The notes under the pieces were generated by a model. The model saw only the letters and a program-made list of their open reading frames with translations. It was not told the DNA's origin and did no database searches. Both the position numbers and the translations under genes were made by a program. A DNA stretch of 64,000 nt from UBA6059 sp965227155 (GTDB taxonomy: Bacteria; Bacteroidota; Bacteroidia; Cytophagales; Cyclobacteriaceae). The stretch is from assembly GCA_965227155.1 (NCBI GenBank), contig OZ245731.1, positions 1,984,001-2,048,000 of the forward strand. Reading direction: 5' to 3'. Shown in pieces: positions 18,904-32,000 of the stretch. Position 1 is the first letter of the stretch. Each line of letters starts with the position of its first letter.

Positions 18904-20019
18904 ATGAAAACTTACTTACTTTCTTTATTACTGCTTTTTTCAACAAGTAGTTTTGTGCTTGCTGATATACTAATTGCCGATATCAATGGCAATAGGCCGA
19001 CTGCTTCTGGAACTGCAGCAATTTATTCAACCCTACAATTGGCTATCAATGCTGCTACTCCAAATGATACAATTTTAGTAATACCAAGCACTAATTCTTA
19101 TGGCAATGTCACTTTAAGTAATAAGGACAATCTAACCATTATTGGAGCGGGCTTTAATAATAGTGCTGAAAGTGGTTTAAAGTCTATTGTTGGTACTATA
19201 ACCATTTATGAAAATTCCAGCGACGTAAAAATTCAAGGTCTCTATGGCGTAACCATTACCCTTCAGAACTTTTCCAATGGCAGTCTTACCAATTTGAACA
19301 TAGAAAATAATCATATAGTAAGTCTTCAAAATAATAATATCCCTTCAATATCCAGTGTACTCATAAAACAAAACATCTTTGAGAAATCTAATACCGTACA
19401 AATTCTTGAATTAGATGCACCAACACAATCGGGAATAGTAATAGCAAATAATATATTCATAGGTGTGGTGGATACGAATGATGGATATATCACATTAACA
19501 GGTGGTGCTGTTATGGAGCATAATTTGTTTTTGGGTGTAGGGACAACAGGTTCAATAGCTTTTGAAACATTATCAAACACGGAGGTTCGAAATAGCATCT
19601 TTTATGGAATGAGTCCACAGCCAAGGCTTAATGCAACCAACCTAACATTTTTCAATAATTTAACTTTTGGTACAACATCTAATGATCTTAGTGACGATAA
19701 TGGATCAGGAACTGGCACACTTTCGTTCGGGACCAATGTTTTAGGCGATGAGAATCAGTCTAATGTTAATCCCGATTTCGTCAACATACCTTCCAATTTA
19801 AGCCTATTGACAGCCTGGGATTATTCTTATGATGCAAATGTACAGGCTGCGGGTGTAACTGATGGTGCTACTGATAATAGTGCTCTTGGCATTTTTGGTG
19901 GTTCTTCACCATTTAAATCTAGCGGTACCGTAGTTCCTATAGTGAAAAAGCTGACTTTGCCAAGTACGGTACAAGAAGGCACTAATACACAGGCAGACAT
20001 CACTGTTAGCGGAAATTAA
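18904..20019 (+). CDS. Secreted right-handed beta-helix protein, 371 residues
   Basis: Signal peptide residues 1-20 (MKTY then leucines, ending VLA). Residues 35-75 read as the start of a pectate-lyase-like beta-helix (STLQLAINAATPNDTILV, then DNLTIIGAGF). Short strand-turn repeats rich in N and I continue to about 300 (IENNHI, IKQNIF, IANNIF, MEHNLF, VRNSIF). No catalytic residues of a known polysaccharide lyase are recognised. There is no T9SS sorting domain: the protein ends TQADITVSGN. The next gene begins 26 nt later, so the two are probably one operon. Many bacteroidete giants start with beta-helices; here that part may be a separate polypeptide. It could be a polysaccharide-binding or adhesin partner. 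Function uncertain. Confidence 0.8.
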   Translation: MKTYLLSLLLLFSTSSFVLADILIADINGNRPTASGTAAIYSTLQLAINAATPNDTILVIPSTNSYGNVTLSNKDNLTIIGAGFNNSAESGLKSIVGTITIYENSSDVKIQGLYGVTITLQNFSNGSLTNLNIENNHIVSLQNNNIPSISSVLIKQNIFEKSNTVQILELDAPTQSGIVIANNIFIGVVDTNDGYITLTGGAVMEHNLFLGVGTTGSIAFETLSNTEVRNSIFYGMSPQPRLNATNLTFFNNLTFGTTSNDLSDDNGSGTGTLSFGTNVLGDENQSNVNPDFVNIPSNLSLLTAWDYSYDANVQAAGVTDGATDNSALGIFGGSSPFKSSGTVVPIVKKLTLPSTVQEGTNTQADITVSGN

Positions 20020-20045
20020 TCCATCAACCAAAACTAATCTCAATT

Positions 20046-23000
20046 ATGAGAAAGTTATCCAGTTTATTGACAGGGGTACTTCTCCTTTGTAATTTTTTAT
20101 CCCATGCTCAATCCAATGTGACGGTATTGGAGTACTTCTTTGATGAAGATCCAGGCCTGGGAAATGCAGAAAATATTACAATAGTTTCTCCAGACTCGGA
20201 AATTATTCTTGAAGGACAATCATTAAATACGAGTTCTCTTGATATAGGCTTTCATACGCTTTTTGTTCGTGCTAAAAACAGCAATCAGGTATGGGGGCCA
20301 TACCAATCTAAATTGATATATATCGATAAATCAGCAGGAATTACTGACTTGGTAGAGATCAGTGAAGTTGAATATTTTATTGATAATGATCCAGGGCTGG
20401 GCCAGGGAACTGCGATTAATGTATCGGCTGTAAATGAATTATTTGCAAGCAATAATGAGATCATTAATACATCTGGTCTATCAATGGGATTTCATACGCT
20501 ATTTGTTAGGGGTAAATCAGTATTAGGAAGCTGGGGGCCTTATGAAAGTCGATTGATTTTTGTAGATGAAATTAAAAGCTACAATAATTTGGTTGAAGTT
20601 TCAGCTATCGAATACTTCATTGATACGGATCCTGGCGTAGGTCAGGGCACACCCATCAATGTTAATACACCTCTTGACATAGTTTCCATAACCAATCAGG
20701 CCATTACTACAGATAACCTTGAACCGGGCTTTCATACCTTATTTCTAAGAGGAAAAAGCTCAGCAGGTTTTTGGGGACCATACGAGTCAAGAATGGTTTA
20801 TGTGGATTTTGCCGATCAAAACAACCCTACCCCAATTGCCAAAATTGAATATTTTATTGATACAGATCCCGGTGTAGGTCAGGCAACTAATGTTCCTATC
20901 ACTTCTGGAGAAGTGAGTTATGAAGAAATTATTGAGATTAATTCCAGCAGCCTTGCTACCGGAAACCATACGCTTTTTGTAAGGGCACAGGATCAGAATG
21001 GTGCGTGGAGTATATATGAGTCGGCAGACTTTACCGTGTACCCTGAGGTGTTAACAGAAAACTTTGAAACAGGACTACCGCCAAGCAATAACTCCGGTAC
21101 TTTCACTTTAAGCAGTGGAGATTGGGAAATGACCAATGTGGCATACGAAGGCGGTCTTGTCAATGGTGGTATGGGGGCAGCTAGATTATTAGCCAATAAC
21201 AGCTCTATAACGACACCCGTGTTTTCAGGTACGTCCACAGTATCATTCTTTTTTCGAGCTTCAGGTCCAGATGATCAGCTTTTTTACATTCTAAAATCGG
21301 TAGACGGAGGAGCATTTACCCAAATTGCTTCCCAATCGGCAGGTACTACTTTTAGCCAGTATAATACAACACTCAATGAAGGGGATGCCTCTGTCCAATT
21401 AAAAATTGAAACTGCATCATCCGGCAATGGCGCCGATCTTATTATTGATGATTTTTCAGGCGCTGCCCTCACTCCTGTATTGGCTACAAATCTGTACCCG
21501 GGCAATGGCGGTGATCAAGTAGATTTAGATTCTACTTTGGCCATAGTTTTTAATCAGGAGGTGGTAAAAGCATCTGGTAACTTGTATGTAGTAGATAGAA
21601 GTGATAGTACCGTTGTAGAAACCATATCACTCAACAATACCACGCTTGATTCAGATAGTCTTTATTTTTCACCTGCTAACCTCGCTTATGACAAGCAATA
21701 TGGTATTATCACAGATGTTGGTATCGTAGAAAACACGGGAGGCACGATTGAGTTCAATGGCATCAGGACATTAAGCGACTGGGCTTTTGATACCAAATCA
21801 GCTCCACCAATTCCAACGGAGGATTTCTCAACGCTAGCTTTATCCGGCCACTCCGGCTCGGTGAGTCTTACGACAGGCAGTTGGGAAATTTCTGATGGTT
21901 ATGGTGAAGATGGCAGATTTAACTCTGCGGATAGATCTTTGGCCTTGGAACAGGTTGCGGATGGATATTTCATCACACCATATATTGACGGTAATGGTAC
22001 CTTCTCTTTCCTGTATGCTTTAGTACCATCCTTTGGTGAATCCCACTTTGAAGTATTTAAGTCTGTAGATGGAGGCCCATTTACATCTATAAACACAGGA
22101 ACCGCAGGAGGCACAACCTTCCAGGAGTTCACCATCAATTTGAACCATCCGGGTTCAGTTGTTCAGATCAAAGTTCAGGTCAATGGTGCTATCAGCGATG
22201 CTGACCTGTCTATTGATGATTTTCAGGCACCTTTTGTTGATCCTTCACCATCAATTACCCTCCTATCGCCCAATGGAGGTGAAAACTGGGCTATTGGCAG
22301 CACACAAACCATAACCTGGAACACCATCAATATTGATCCTTCAGATTTGATTGAGATTGAATTGAGCACTAATGGTGGTAGTACTTTCTCCATTATTGGA
22401 GACGGAAACTTTGGTATGTTCAATGGGGAATTCAGCTGGACGGTAACCAATACAGCCTCAACAAATGCAATCATACGCGTAGAGAACACAACTGAATCTG
22501 TAAGCGACCAAAGTGATGCTGTATTTGAGATTTTTGAGAATAGTATTGCCAGTCCATTTACTGAGAATTTTGATGGAGGCACAGGCATACCATCTGCTGC
22601 TTATTCAGGGGATGTAACATTTGCTTCAGGTATCTGGCAAGTAAATAATGTAACTGAACAGACTAGCACTGTAATATCAGGTTCAGCCGTTCAATTGGAT
22701 GGTTTGAATAGTTTCATAATTACTCCCACCATCACGGGGGGAGTTGGTGATCTATCCCTTTCGATAAGACAACCCGCCGGCGATGGCGGAGAGATTGAAA
22801 TCCTAAAATCCACAGATGGTGGTGTCAATTTCACTTTTGTAACTGACGCCCAAGTCAATTTCAACACCTACACCGAGCAAACATTTACTATTAATGAAAC
22901 CAGTGATGTGGTCCTAAAAATCAATGCCAATTTTGCGAATGAGGCAATATTCATAGAAGACTTTCAGGTCACTAGTACTCCAGTCGCAGGAGTGACTGTT

Positions 23001-26000
23001 ACCAGCCCTAATGGTGGTGAGGTATGGACAGTTGGATCTTTACAAACCATTACATGGAATGAAGTACTGTTTAATACCGAAGATAATGTAGTCATCAGCT
23101 ACAGCACTAATGGAAATGATGGCCCTTTCACTCAAATTACAACGGGCGTACCCACCGATTTCTCAGGTGCATACGAATGGACAGTTCCTGACGCGGTATC
23201 AACTACGGTATTTGTAAAAGTTGAGAATACAACGCAAACACTGTCAGACCTGAGTGATGCTGCTTTTGAAATTGAGGCAGCAGCTCCAAACCCATCTACA
23301 CTTTCTGAAAACTTTGATGAAGGCACCACTATACCTGAACCAAACTATTCGGGTCAGCTTACTATCAATGGTTTGGTATATCAGACATCCAATGTTTCTG
23401 AATCATCTACTGGTGGTACAGGAGGAAGTACAGCCATAATTTTAAATAATGGCACATCTTATCTTGATCTACCAGTATTGGATAAGCCTCAAACTATAAG
23501 TTTCCAGCATGCTTTAACAAGCGGATTTGAAGCTGCATTCTGGGTACAGAAATCAATAAATGGCGGCAATTTTGATTTTGTGGCTGGCGATCAATCTAAT
23601 GGCACCAGCTTCAATAGCTTCACATTTGATATCAATGAGGTCAGCGATAATGTTGTTTTGAGGATTAAGCACAACGGTGGTGATCCTCTAATCATTGACG
23701 AAATAGTTATTGAAGAACCTGCTACTCAGCCGTCTATCACTTTAACTGCTCCCAACGGAGGCGAAACATGGGCAGTGGGAAGTACACAAACCATTACCTG
23801 GGATGAGGTAGGCTTTGATTCTGAAGATAATGTGGTTATCAGCTACAGCACCAATGGAAACGATGGTCCTTTCACTCAAATTACAACGGGAGTACCCACC
23901 GATTTCTCAGGTGCATACGAATGGACAGTTCCTGATGCGGTATCTACTACGGTATTTGTAAAGATTGAGAATACAACCCAAACACTGTCAGACCTGAGTG
24001 ACGCGGCGTTTGAAATTGAGGCTTCAGTAGGTGGTAATGCGATTGTCGAGACCTTTGATACGGGATTACCAACAAATTACTCGACTGGTACTTTTACATT
24101 GTCAACTGGAGACTGGTCCTTGACCAATGCCAGAGGCTTTAATGATATGCTGGATATTGGAAGAGGGAGTGTTCTCAATCAGGTGATATCGCCCTCCTTT
24201 GCAAATGGAATCAATTCTATTTCTTTTGATGCTTACTCCAATAGCGACCCTAATGGTACAATAGCAGTGCGTTACTCAACCGATAATGGACAGAATTACC
24301 AACTGGCCGGTGTTCAGGATGGCAACATCGATAATTCTGCTGTCAATTATTCGTATGATATAAACACAACTCAGCCTACTATTATTAGAGTTGATTGGAC
24401 GAGTGGTGTTGATGCATTATTTGTGAATGATTTTACGTTCAATGTAGGCACTTCTGGTTGTACAGAAGGCACATTTTTGGGCACCGTAGATAACGACTGG
24501 AATAATCCTTCCAATTGGTGTGGTGGTGTTATACCATCCCCTTCAAATGTCACTCAGGATATTACTGTTTCTGGTGATCTGGATATATCAGAATTACAGG
24601 ATTTTGTGCTGAATGGAGTAGAGCTCATAGTGGAAGAAGGCGCGCAATTGACTATTGACCTAAACAGCAATGCGCTCATTTTTCAGAATGGGGCCACATT
24701 TGTCAACAATGGTACAATCATATTTGCTCAAGGCACACAGATCAATGATCCTGCAGGAGGGTTGACCAACAACGGGCGCATTCAAGGCGGAGGAACATTC
24801 AATAATAACTTTGCCAATTCGGCACCTGGCACATTAGCACCCGGATTTACACCTGGCTGCACCAATTTTGAAGCTGATTTTACAAATAGTGGGACACTTG
24901 AAATTGAAATAGATGGTGTAGGCACGGCCTGTACAGACTATGACCAGATCACAGTAACTGGAACGGCGAACCTTGGAGGTACTCTTGATATTATTCTCGG
25001 TACCAGCTATACACCCTCAGACGGAGATGAAATAGTAATCGTAGATGCAGGTACGCTCTCAGGTACGTTTGCTACCGTAAATCTGCCGGATGCCAATTGG
25101 GCTATACAATATGATGTGCCTAATGCGGGGGAAGTGAGTCTAACTTATACAGTTCCTAGTTTGGTTACAGGTACCGCCACCTCTTCCACCGGTACTGGTT
25201 TTGACTTCTCAAGACAAGAAACCAATGACAATTTTGATGCAGGCGATTACCAATTGGACTTTGCTTTTGTTAACAATGAAGGAGTGAATTTTGGCAATGA
25301 AGGCAGCGCTTCGCTCTCAGGAACCGGCCGAAGATTTTTATTGCTCGATGGTATTTCCAGCCTGGCTGAGGTGACCTCTATACCAGCGCATACCGGAGCA
25401 GCACCATGGGTGGAGGTTTCCTATGATTTTCAGGATGGTACCTTAGGGGCTCCAATTTCAGTTGGGGAAGTATGGGCAGTTTACACGAGAGAAGGCCATT
25501 ATGCCATCATGGAAATCACAAGCCTTCCCGGAGGAGACTTTGGTAGTTCTTTTACTTTTGATTACAAATACCAGCCGAGTGGTAGTACTTCATTCGTAGA
25601 GTCTGGATCAGAGACAAATTATGCTCTCAATTTCGATTCAGTAGATGACCAGGTAATAGTAGCCGACAATGCTTCTTTAGATATTACCAACAATATTACG
25701 GTAGAGCTGTGGGTGAAACCCAGCACATTAACTGGTTACCGTACCTATGTTCATAAAGCTGAAGCAGGAACCTGGAATGGTGGCTATGGTATGTCCAGTT
25801 TTGGAGATATTGTTCAATGGTATCCAGTAAGTTGGAGTACCGATAGGGTTAACTCTCCTGCAGCTACATTGACGCTTGATACATGGACACACCTTGCAGG
25901 CACATATGACGGAACAACATCAAGACTTTATGTAAATGGTGTTGAAGTAGCCAGCACGGCAGTTACTGGAGCTATTCCTTCTAATGCATTCAACTTATTT

Positions 26001-29000
26001 ATTGGAGGCGATGGGGGTGTAAACTATCCTTTTGGTGGAGATATGGATGAGGTTCGCATCTGGAATGTGGCGCGTTCAGCAGGTGAGATTTCAGACAATA
26101 TGAATACAGAGCTTACTGGAAGCGAAGCTGGTCTGGTCGCCTATTATAAATTCAATGATGGTCCGGGGAGTGCTACACTTACCGATCTGGCAGGTACCAA
26201 TGATGGTACGCTCACCAATATGGATATCAATGCAGACTGGGTAGAAAGTAATCCATCTATCACACCAGCAATAGATGGGTTCTTCGAGGATTTTGCCACA
26301 GAGATACCCGCAAACTGGTCAACCAACGATGCTACCTGGGAAGATAATCCCGCTTTAGGATTTGAAGGAGTGCAAGGGGTAGCCAGAATTCAAAATTTCA
26401 ATGGTGCATTTTTGCAAACACCATTACTTGAGGGTGTCACGGAGTTCAGCTTCCAATATGCCGCTGGGCCAAACCTCATTGATGGAGCTATTTTTGAGGT
26501 AGAGGTAAGTACTGATGGAGTGAACTACACTTCAAATAGTGAGGGTACAATTACCAAATCAGATCAGACATTTGCAACTTATACAGTGGGTCCGTTTTCC
26601 CAACCTCAGGATATCTACATCCGAGTCATTCAGAGAACTAACTCAGATACCGATTTATTGGTAGACGATTTCAGTAGCGATGGTACAGCGGCAGCAGTTG
26701 ACAACACACCTCCTAACATTACTGCTTCAGCGGCAGATCTGGTAGCGCCTAATTTGGAGGGTTCAGCCACGGTAGATGAAACAGGTACATTGTATTATGC
26801 AGTGTATTCTACGCTGATTTCACCAACCGGCCCTACCAGTGCCAGTCAATTGAAAACAGTAGCCTCCGGTAGTCCAGGGTTTAATATTTTGGCAACCGGA
26901 ACTAGCGTTATTGAAACAGCTAATCAGTCTTTTGATTTCATAGCTGCTTCAGTCAGCCCTTTATTGATTGCTGCCGGACAAAGTTATAATGTTTATTACG
27001 TGGCAGAAGACGAGGCAGGTAATCTTTCTGCAATCGAGCAGTTTCTAAATGTGACTGCAGTTGCGCCAACGGCAATTACATTTAATACACCGGCTCTTGA
27101 TGATATTTTCAGCTTCGATGGAACACTTCCCATTGAATTTGAAGCTGCTGGGCTGCAAGCCACAGATAATATTATTCTGGAGTTATCGACAGACGGAGGT
27201 ACTACCTTCCCTATTACCATTGCGAATAACACTTTGAGTTCTTTTGGATCGGGTCCATACAATTTCAACTACACATTGGATAATCCTGCTATTATTTCCA
27301 GCCAGGCCGTAATACAGGCGAATTTCAATAGTGAGGTGATAGGAACGAGCGATCAGTTCTCTATTGTCGAGCGGTCAATCGATAATTTAGCCGTAGATTT
27401 CCCGATAGCCGGAGAGGACACTTTGTTCTTCGATATTCAATCGGCCATATCATTTGACAATCAGGGTTATACTTCAGCTGATGTATACCTTATCAAACCA
27501 GGTCAGACCCCTGAATTAATCATTGATGGACAAAATATCGATGGTCAGACTTTCGTAGAGCTGAATTATACACCGGATCAGGTAGTAGATAATGCCAAAT
27601 TCCGACTGGATCTCAATGGTGATACTTACGAAACAGGATTTTTTGATATTGCTTATCCGGTACAAATCGAGGATGGAACTTCAAATGCGCTATCTGCGCT
27701 TGATTTTGGGGTCGTAGATGCCAATAGTGCTGATCCGGTACTTAGCTATGAGTTGGTCGTATATGATGTTGCGGTAAATGTATCATCAACCAATACATCA
27801 AATTATTCCATATCCCTAAACCCAACATCAGGGTTTACCAATAGCCTGGCATTTATGCCTACGGCTGGAGAAGAGCGTTACACGATTTATGTAAAATTCA
27901 ATCCTCTGGATAATACAGGCGATGAAGTAACTGGTGATATTGAACATACTTTTGCTACAGGGCCAGTTCAGTCTAATCTTTCTTTAATAGGAAGAGAGCA
28001 ATCAGCTACACCTTCTATTGTGTTGATAAGTCCACAGTCGGCAGCTGAGGTAGTTTCCAACAGCATCATAGCTATTGAATGGGGTGTGAGCAATGTAAAC
28101 CTTGCAACTGTAGAATATTCTCTTGATGGAGGTGGTTCCTGGATACTTATTGAAGAGAACCTTTCAGATAATATCTCGGACTTCTCATGGCTCGTGCCAG
28201 AAGTAACCAGCAATACGGCGGCAAAAATCAGAATCGTGGATCAGGATAATGTTGCTGCAACACAGGAAGTAGATTTCACCATAGTGCCGGCACCCGAAAT
28301 TTCAGCAATATCAACCATCAGTATGGATACGCAACTGCAGATTGATGGAGCAGGATTTTCCAGTGTGGCCTCAGAAAATGAGGTGATATTCCCAGGTATA
28401 CCAGAAATCAGCACTTACCCCGTAACAGCTACAACCAACCAACTCATTGTGGATATTCCGACGGGGGCACTGAGTGGCTTTATTCAGGTCAATGTGACAG
28501 GTAGGGGTTCAGCTATATCACCTACACAGTTTGTTACCGACGGCATTTCATTCTCCCCCGAAAATGCGCAGGTGGGTCAAACCATTTACATCAATGCGAG
28601 CGGCAACCTTGATTTTCAGACAGGAAGCCCCTCTATCAGCGTGATCTTTGGTAATGGTAACTTGGCTGACATCACTGCAACAGATGTTACGGTTAGTGCT
28701 ACAGACCTATTAGCAGTCGTAGTGCCTGAAGGCGTTTCCAAAACCGGATCCATTACGGTAGAGGTCAATGGAACACCTTATACCTCCGGGCAAACCTTTA
28801 AGCCTCAGTCTATTGATTTCTCGCCTAAAACCACGGGTGTATTTACAAGTGTGACAGTTTCCGGTGTAAACACTAATTTCCTGGGAAGTAACCCAAGAGT
28901 ATTTGTTAATGGTACGGAAGCATTTAGTGTATCTGTAATTTCCAATACACAATTGAACTTTACCGTACCTGCGGGAGCTACCTCGGGAAAACTGACCATC

Positions 29001-32000
29001 AGTTCTGACGATGGCTTTTTTGAAGCCACTGATGACATCATTATAGAATTGCATAAAATCAATGTACTATCTGTTACCAAAGCAGGTAGAGGAACCAATG
29101 TCACTATTCAGGGCAGCAACTTCTCCAACATACCGAATGGCGGGGTTTCTGTAAATGGTGTTACACTGGTGAATTCACAGTTCAATACTCAGTATACTGT
29201 TAATTACAATGATGATGAGATCACTTTCACGGTACCATCATCTGCAAGTGGAACTGGTAAAGTCACTGTCACACAAGGAGGTATTGAAGTAGAAAGTGCT
29301 GAAGATTTCACGGTGATACCAAGAATTACGGCTTTAAGCCTTACACAGGCCGCACCAGGCGCGGAACTCGTGATCACTGGCTCTTATTTCAGTGCTACTG
29401 ACAATACTGTTTACTTCAATGATGGTGTACCGGCGGCTATTGTTAGCCAAAATACCTCTTCCATTACGGTAGAAGTACCTCAGGCGGCAACAGATGGACA
29501 GGTCACTGTGGTCAATAATGATGTCTTTGAAGAAGGGGTTTCCACAGTATCAGTAGATATTGTTACCGTACCGGCTATCACAGGCTTTACACCTTTAAGT
29601 GCTCAAATAGGTGAGACAGTAACCATAACAGGTGAAAACTTTTCAGATGCACCAGTAAGTGTGTCAGCTTTAGGAGCAGGAACGACAGAAACTGTACAAA
29701 ATGATAATACAGTTACATTTACCGTTCCGGGTGGTATTCACGGTTCGGGAGATATTACGCTAACCAAAGGTGGGCTCACCATTACTGCTGAGGATGCTTT
29801 CACAGTGATTCCTCAGATCAACAGCTTTAATTTCAATGACAATCTAGGGGGCAATATTGCGGATGGTGCCGTACCCGGAGCAATTATCAATATTTTCGGT
29901 AATGGCTTTAACCCTACTGCTGCAAGCAATACTGTTACTTTCAGCAATGGTATTGATGCTGATATTCTAGCAGGTAACACCACTTTCCTAAGAGTTGAAG
30001 TACCTCAAGGCGCGGTAACAGGCCCAGTAAGTGTTACAAATAATGCTGTCAATACCACGGGTACCAGCGATAATGATTTTGTAATCATTCCTGAATCAGC
30101 CATAGCAGCTTTCAATCCTGTTTCAGCTAAAATTGGTGAAACCATTACCATCGAAGGGACAAATTTCAATAATCCAGCGCCTGTCAGAGTAGAGTTTGCA
30201 GAAGACAATGTAGCACAGAATGCACTTACCGTAACTGGAACTACCATACAGCTTACGGTACCTAGCGGCCAAAATACCGGTCTGATATCGGTTGTTCGAG
30301 GAGGTGTGCGCACCACATCAGCTTTCGACTTTAATGTAGAGCCGGACATTACCACCTTAAACGATCAGATATTAGCTGTAGGGGCAACCTTACGCATCAA
30401 CGGTACTTACCTGGATAATCTGGATAATGTGACGATTGGTGGGCAAAATGCAACGATTACCAGTGGCAATGATGACTTCTTCTTCGTGGATGTAACTGTG
30501 CCCAATATTGCTCCCGGGTTCTATGACGTAGTGGTGAATAAGAATGGCTTTGATGATCTCATAGGAGGTTTTGAGGTAGTGCCACCGCACACAATCGATG
30601 GCTTTGCTCCTCAGGTAGCTTCACTGGGAGGAACTATTACGGTGACGGGCACTAATTTCGATAGTCCTAATCCAACCTCCGTAACGTTAGACGGGGTATC
30701 TGTTTCGTTTACTGTAAATAATGCAACCGAAATTGAATTAACAGTACCTGCCTCAATGACAAATCGTGGGCAGGGTGCTTTAAGCATTACAAGGGCAGGA
30801 CTTAATGTAACAGCTGCAGACGATTATTTTATTCAGCATGCCGTAACCGATATTAGTTCTATCTACTCCGCAACTAATTTTGTGGTGGATCAGTCAGCCA
30901 CTATATCTGGTATCAACTTTAGGGAACCTGACGTTTCCCAGGTATTGGTGAACGGCAATGCGGTAGCTTTTACCATTAACAATGACGGGCAAATTACCTT
31001 CACAGTGCCTGATGATGTGGGTACCGGTCGTACTGTAGAGCTTGTTAAACCTGCACCAGTTGGTACAATCCTGGCAACGGAAACTATAGATATCGTACCT
31101 AGAGCAGTGCTTTCAGGCATCAACCCTCCTATTGAAGTCATTGGTGGAAATGTGGTTATTACGGGTCAGAATTTTGAGTCGCCTAACGTATCAGCTGTAT
31201 CTATCAATGGAAGAAGCGCAGAATTTACGATTGATAATGCTACACAGATTACTGCTGAGGTGCCCAGCTCTCTAAACAACTTCCCTTTCACTGGTTATAC
31301 CAATTTGATTCAGGGGGATGTAAGCATTTCCAGAGCAGGCCTTACGGAAACCACTACTGGTGATGCCTTTACAGTAAAACATGAAATCAATACAGTTTCT
31401 CCGACTACTGTTGCACTGGGTGGATCTGTTTCTGTTTCAGGTGTATTCTTTACCAATCCAACAACTACCGTAGCTATCAATGATGGTTCTGCAGATCTTG
31501 CTATTACTAATGTCGATCATAATCTGAGTGTTGGCTTCAATAACCTTTCGTTTGAAATACCCACTGATGCTACATTGGGTACCAATACGCTAAAACTTGA
31601 GCGTATCAATGCTACAGATGGATTGGTAACTTCAGATCCAATTACGGTAGTGGCTGCACATACGATTACTGATACGGTAGTTGTAGGAGGCTGGGCTGCC
31701 AGAGGTGAGTCTATAAGTCTTGTTGGAACTAATTTCGACAATTCGCCCGAGGTACTTATACAGGGTACAACAGCTACAATCACAGCCAATCCGGATGCCA
31801 GCAATCTGACCTTCACTGTTCCAAATAATGTAACGCTTGATAAGCGTACAATAACTGTGCGAAGGGCAGGACTTGATGTTTCACAATTGGCTACTGAGTC
31901 AACTGATTTGCAATTCTATATTAAGCCTACAGTTGTAACAGACATCTCGGGTCAGGATTATATGTCGGGCCAAAGGGTTACCATCACCGGTAATAACCTT

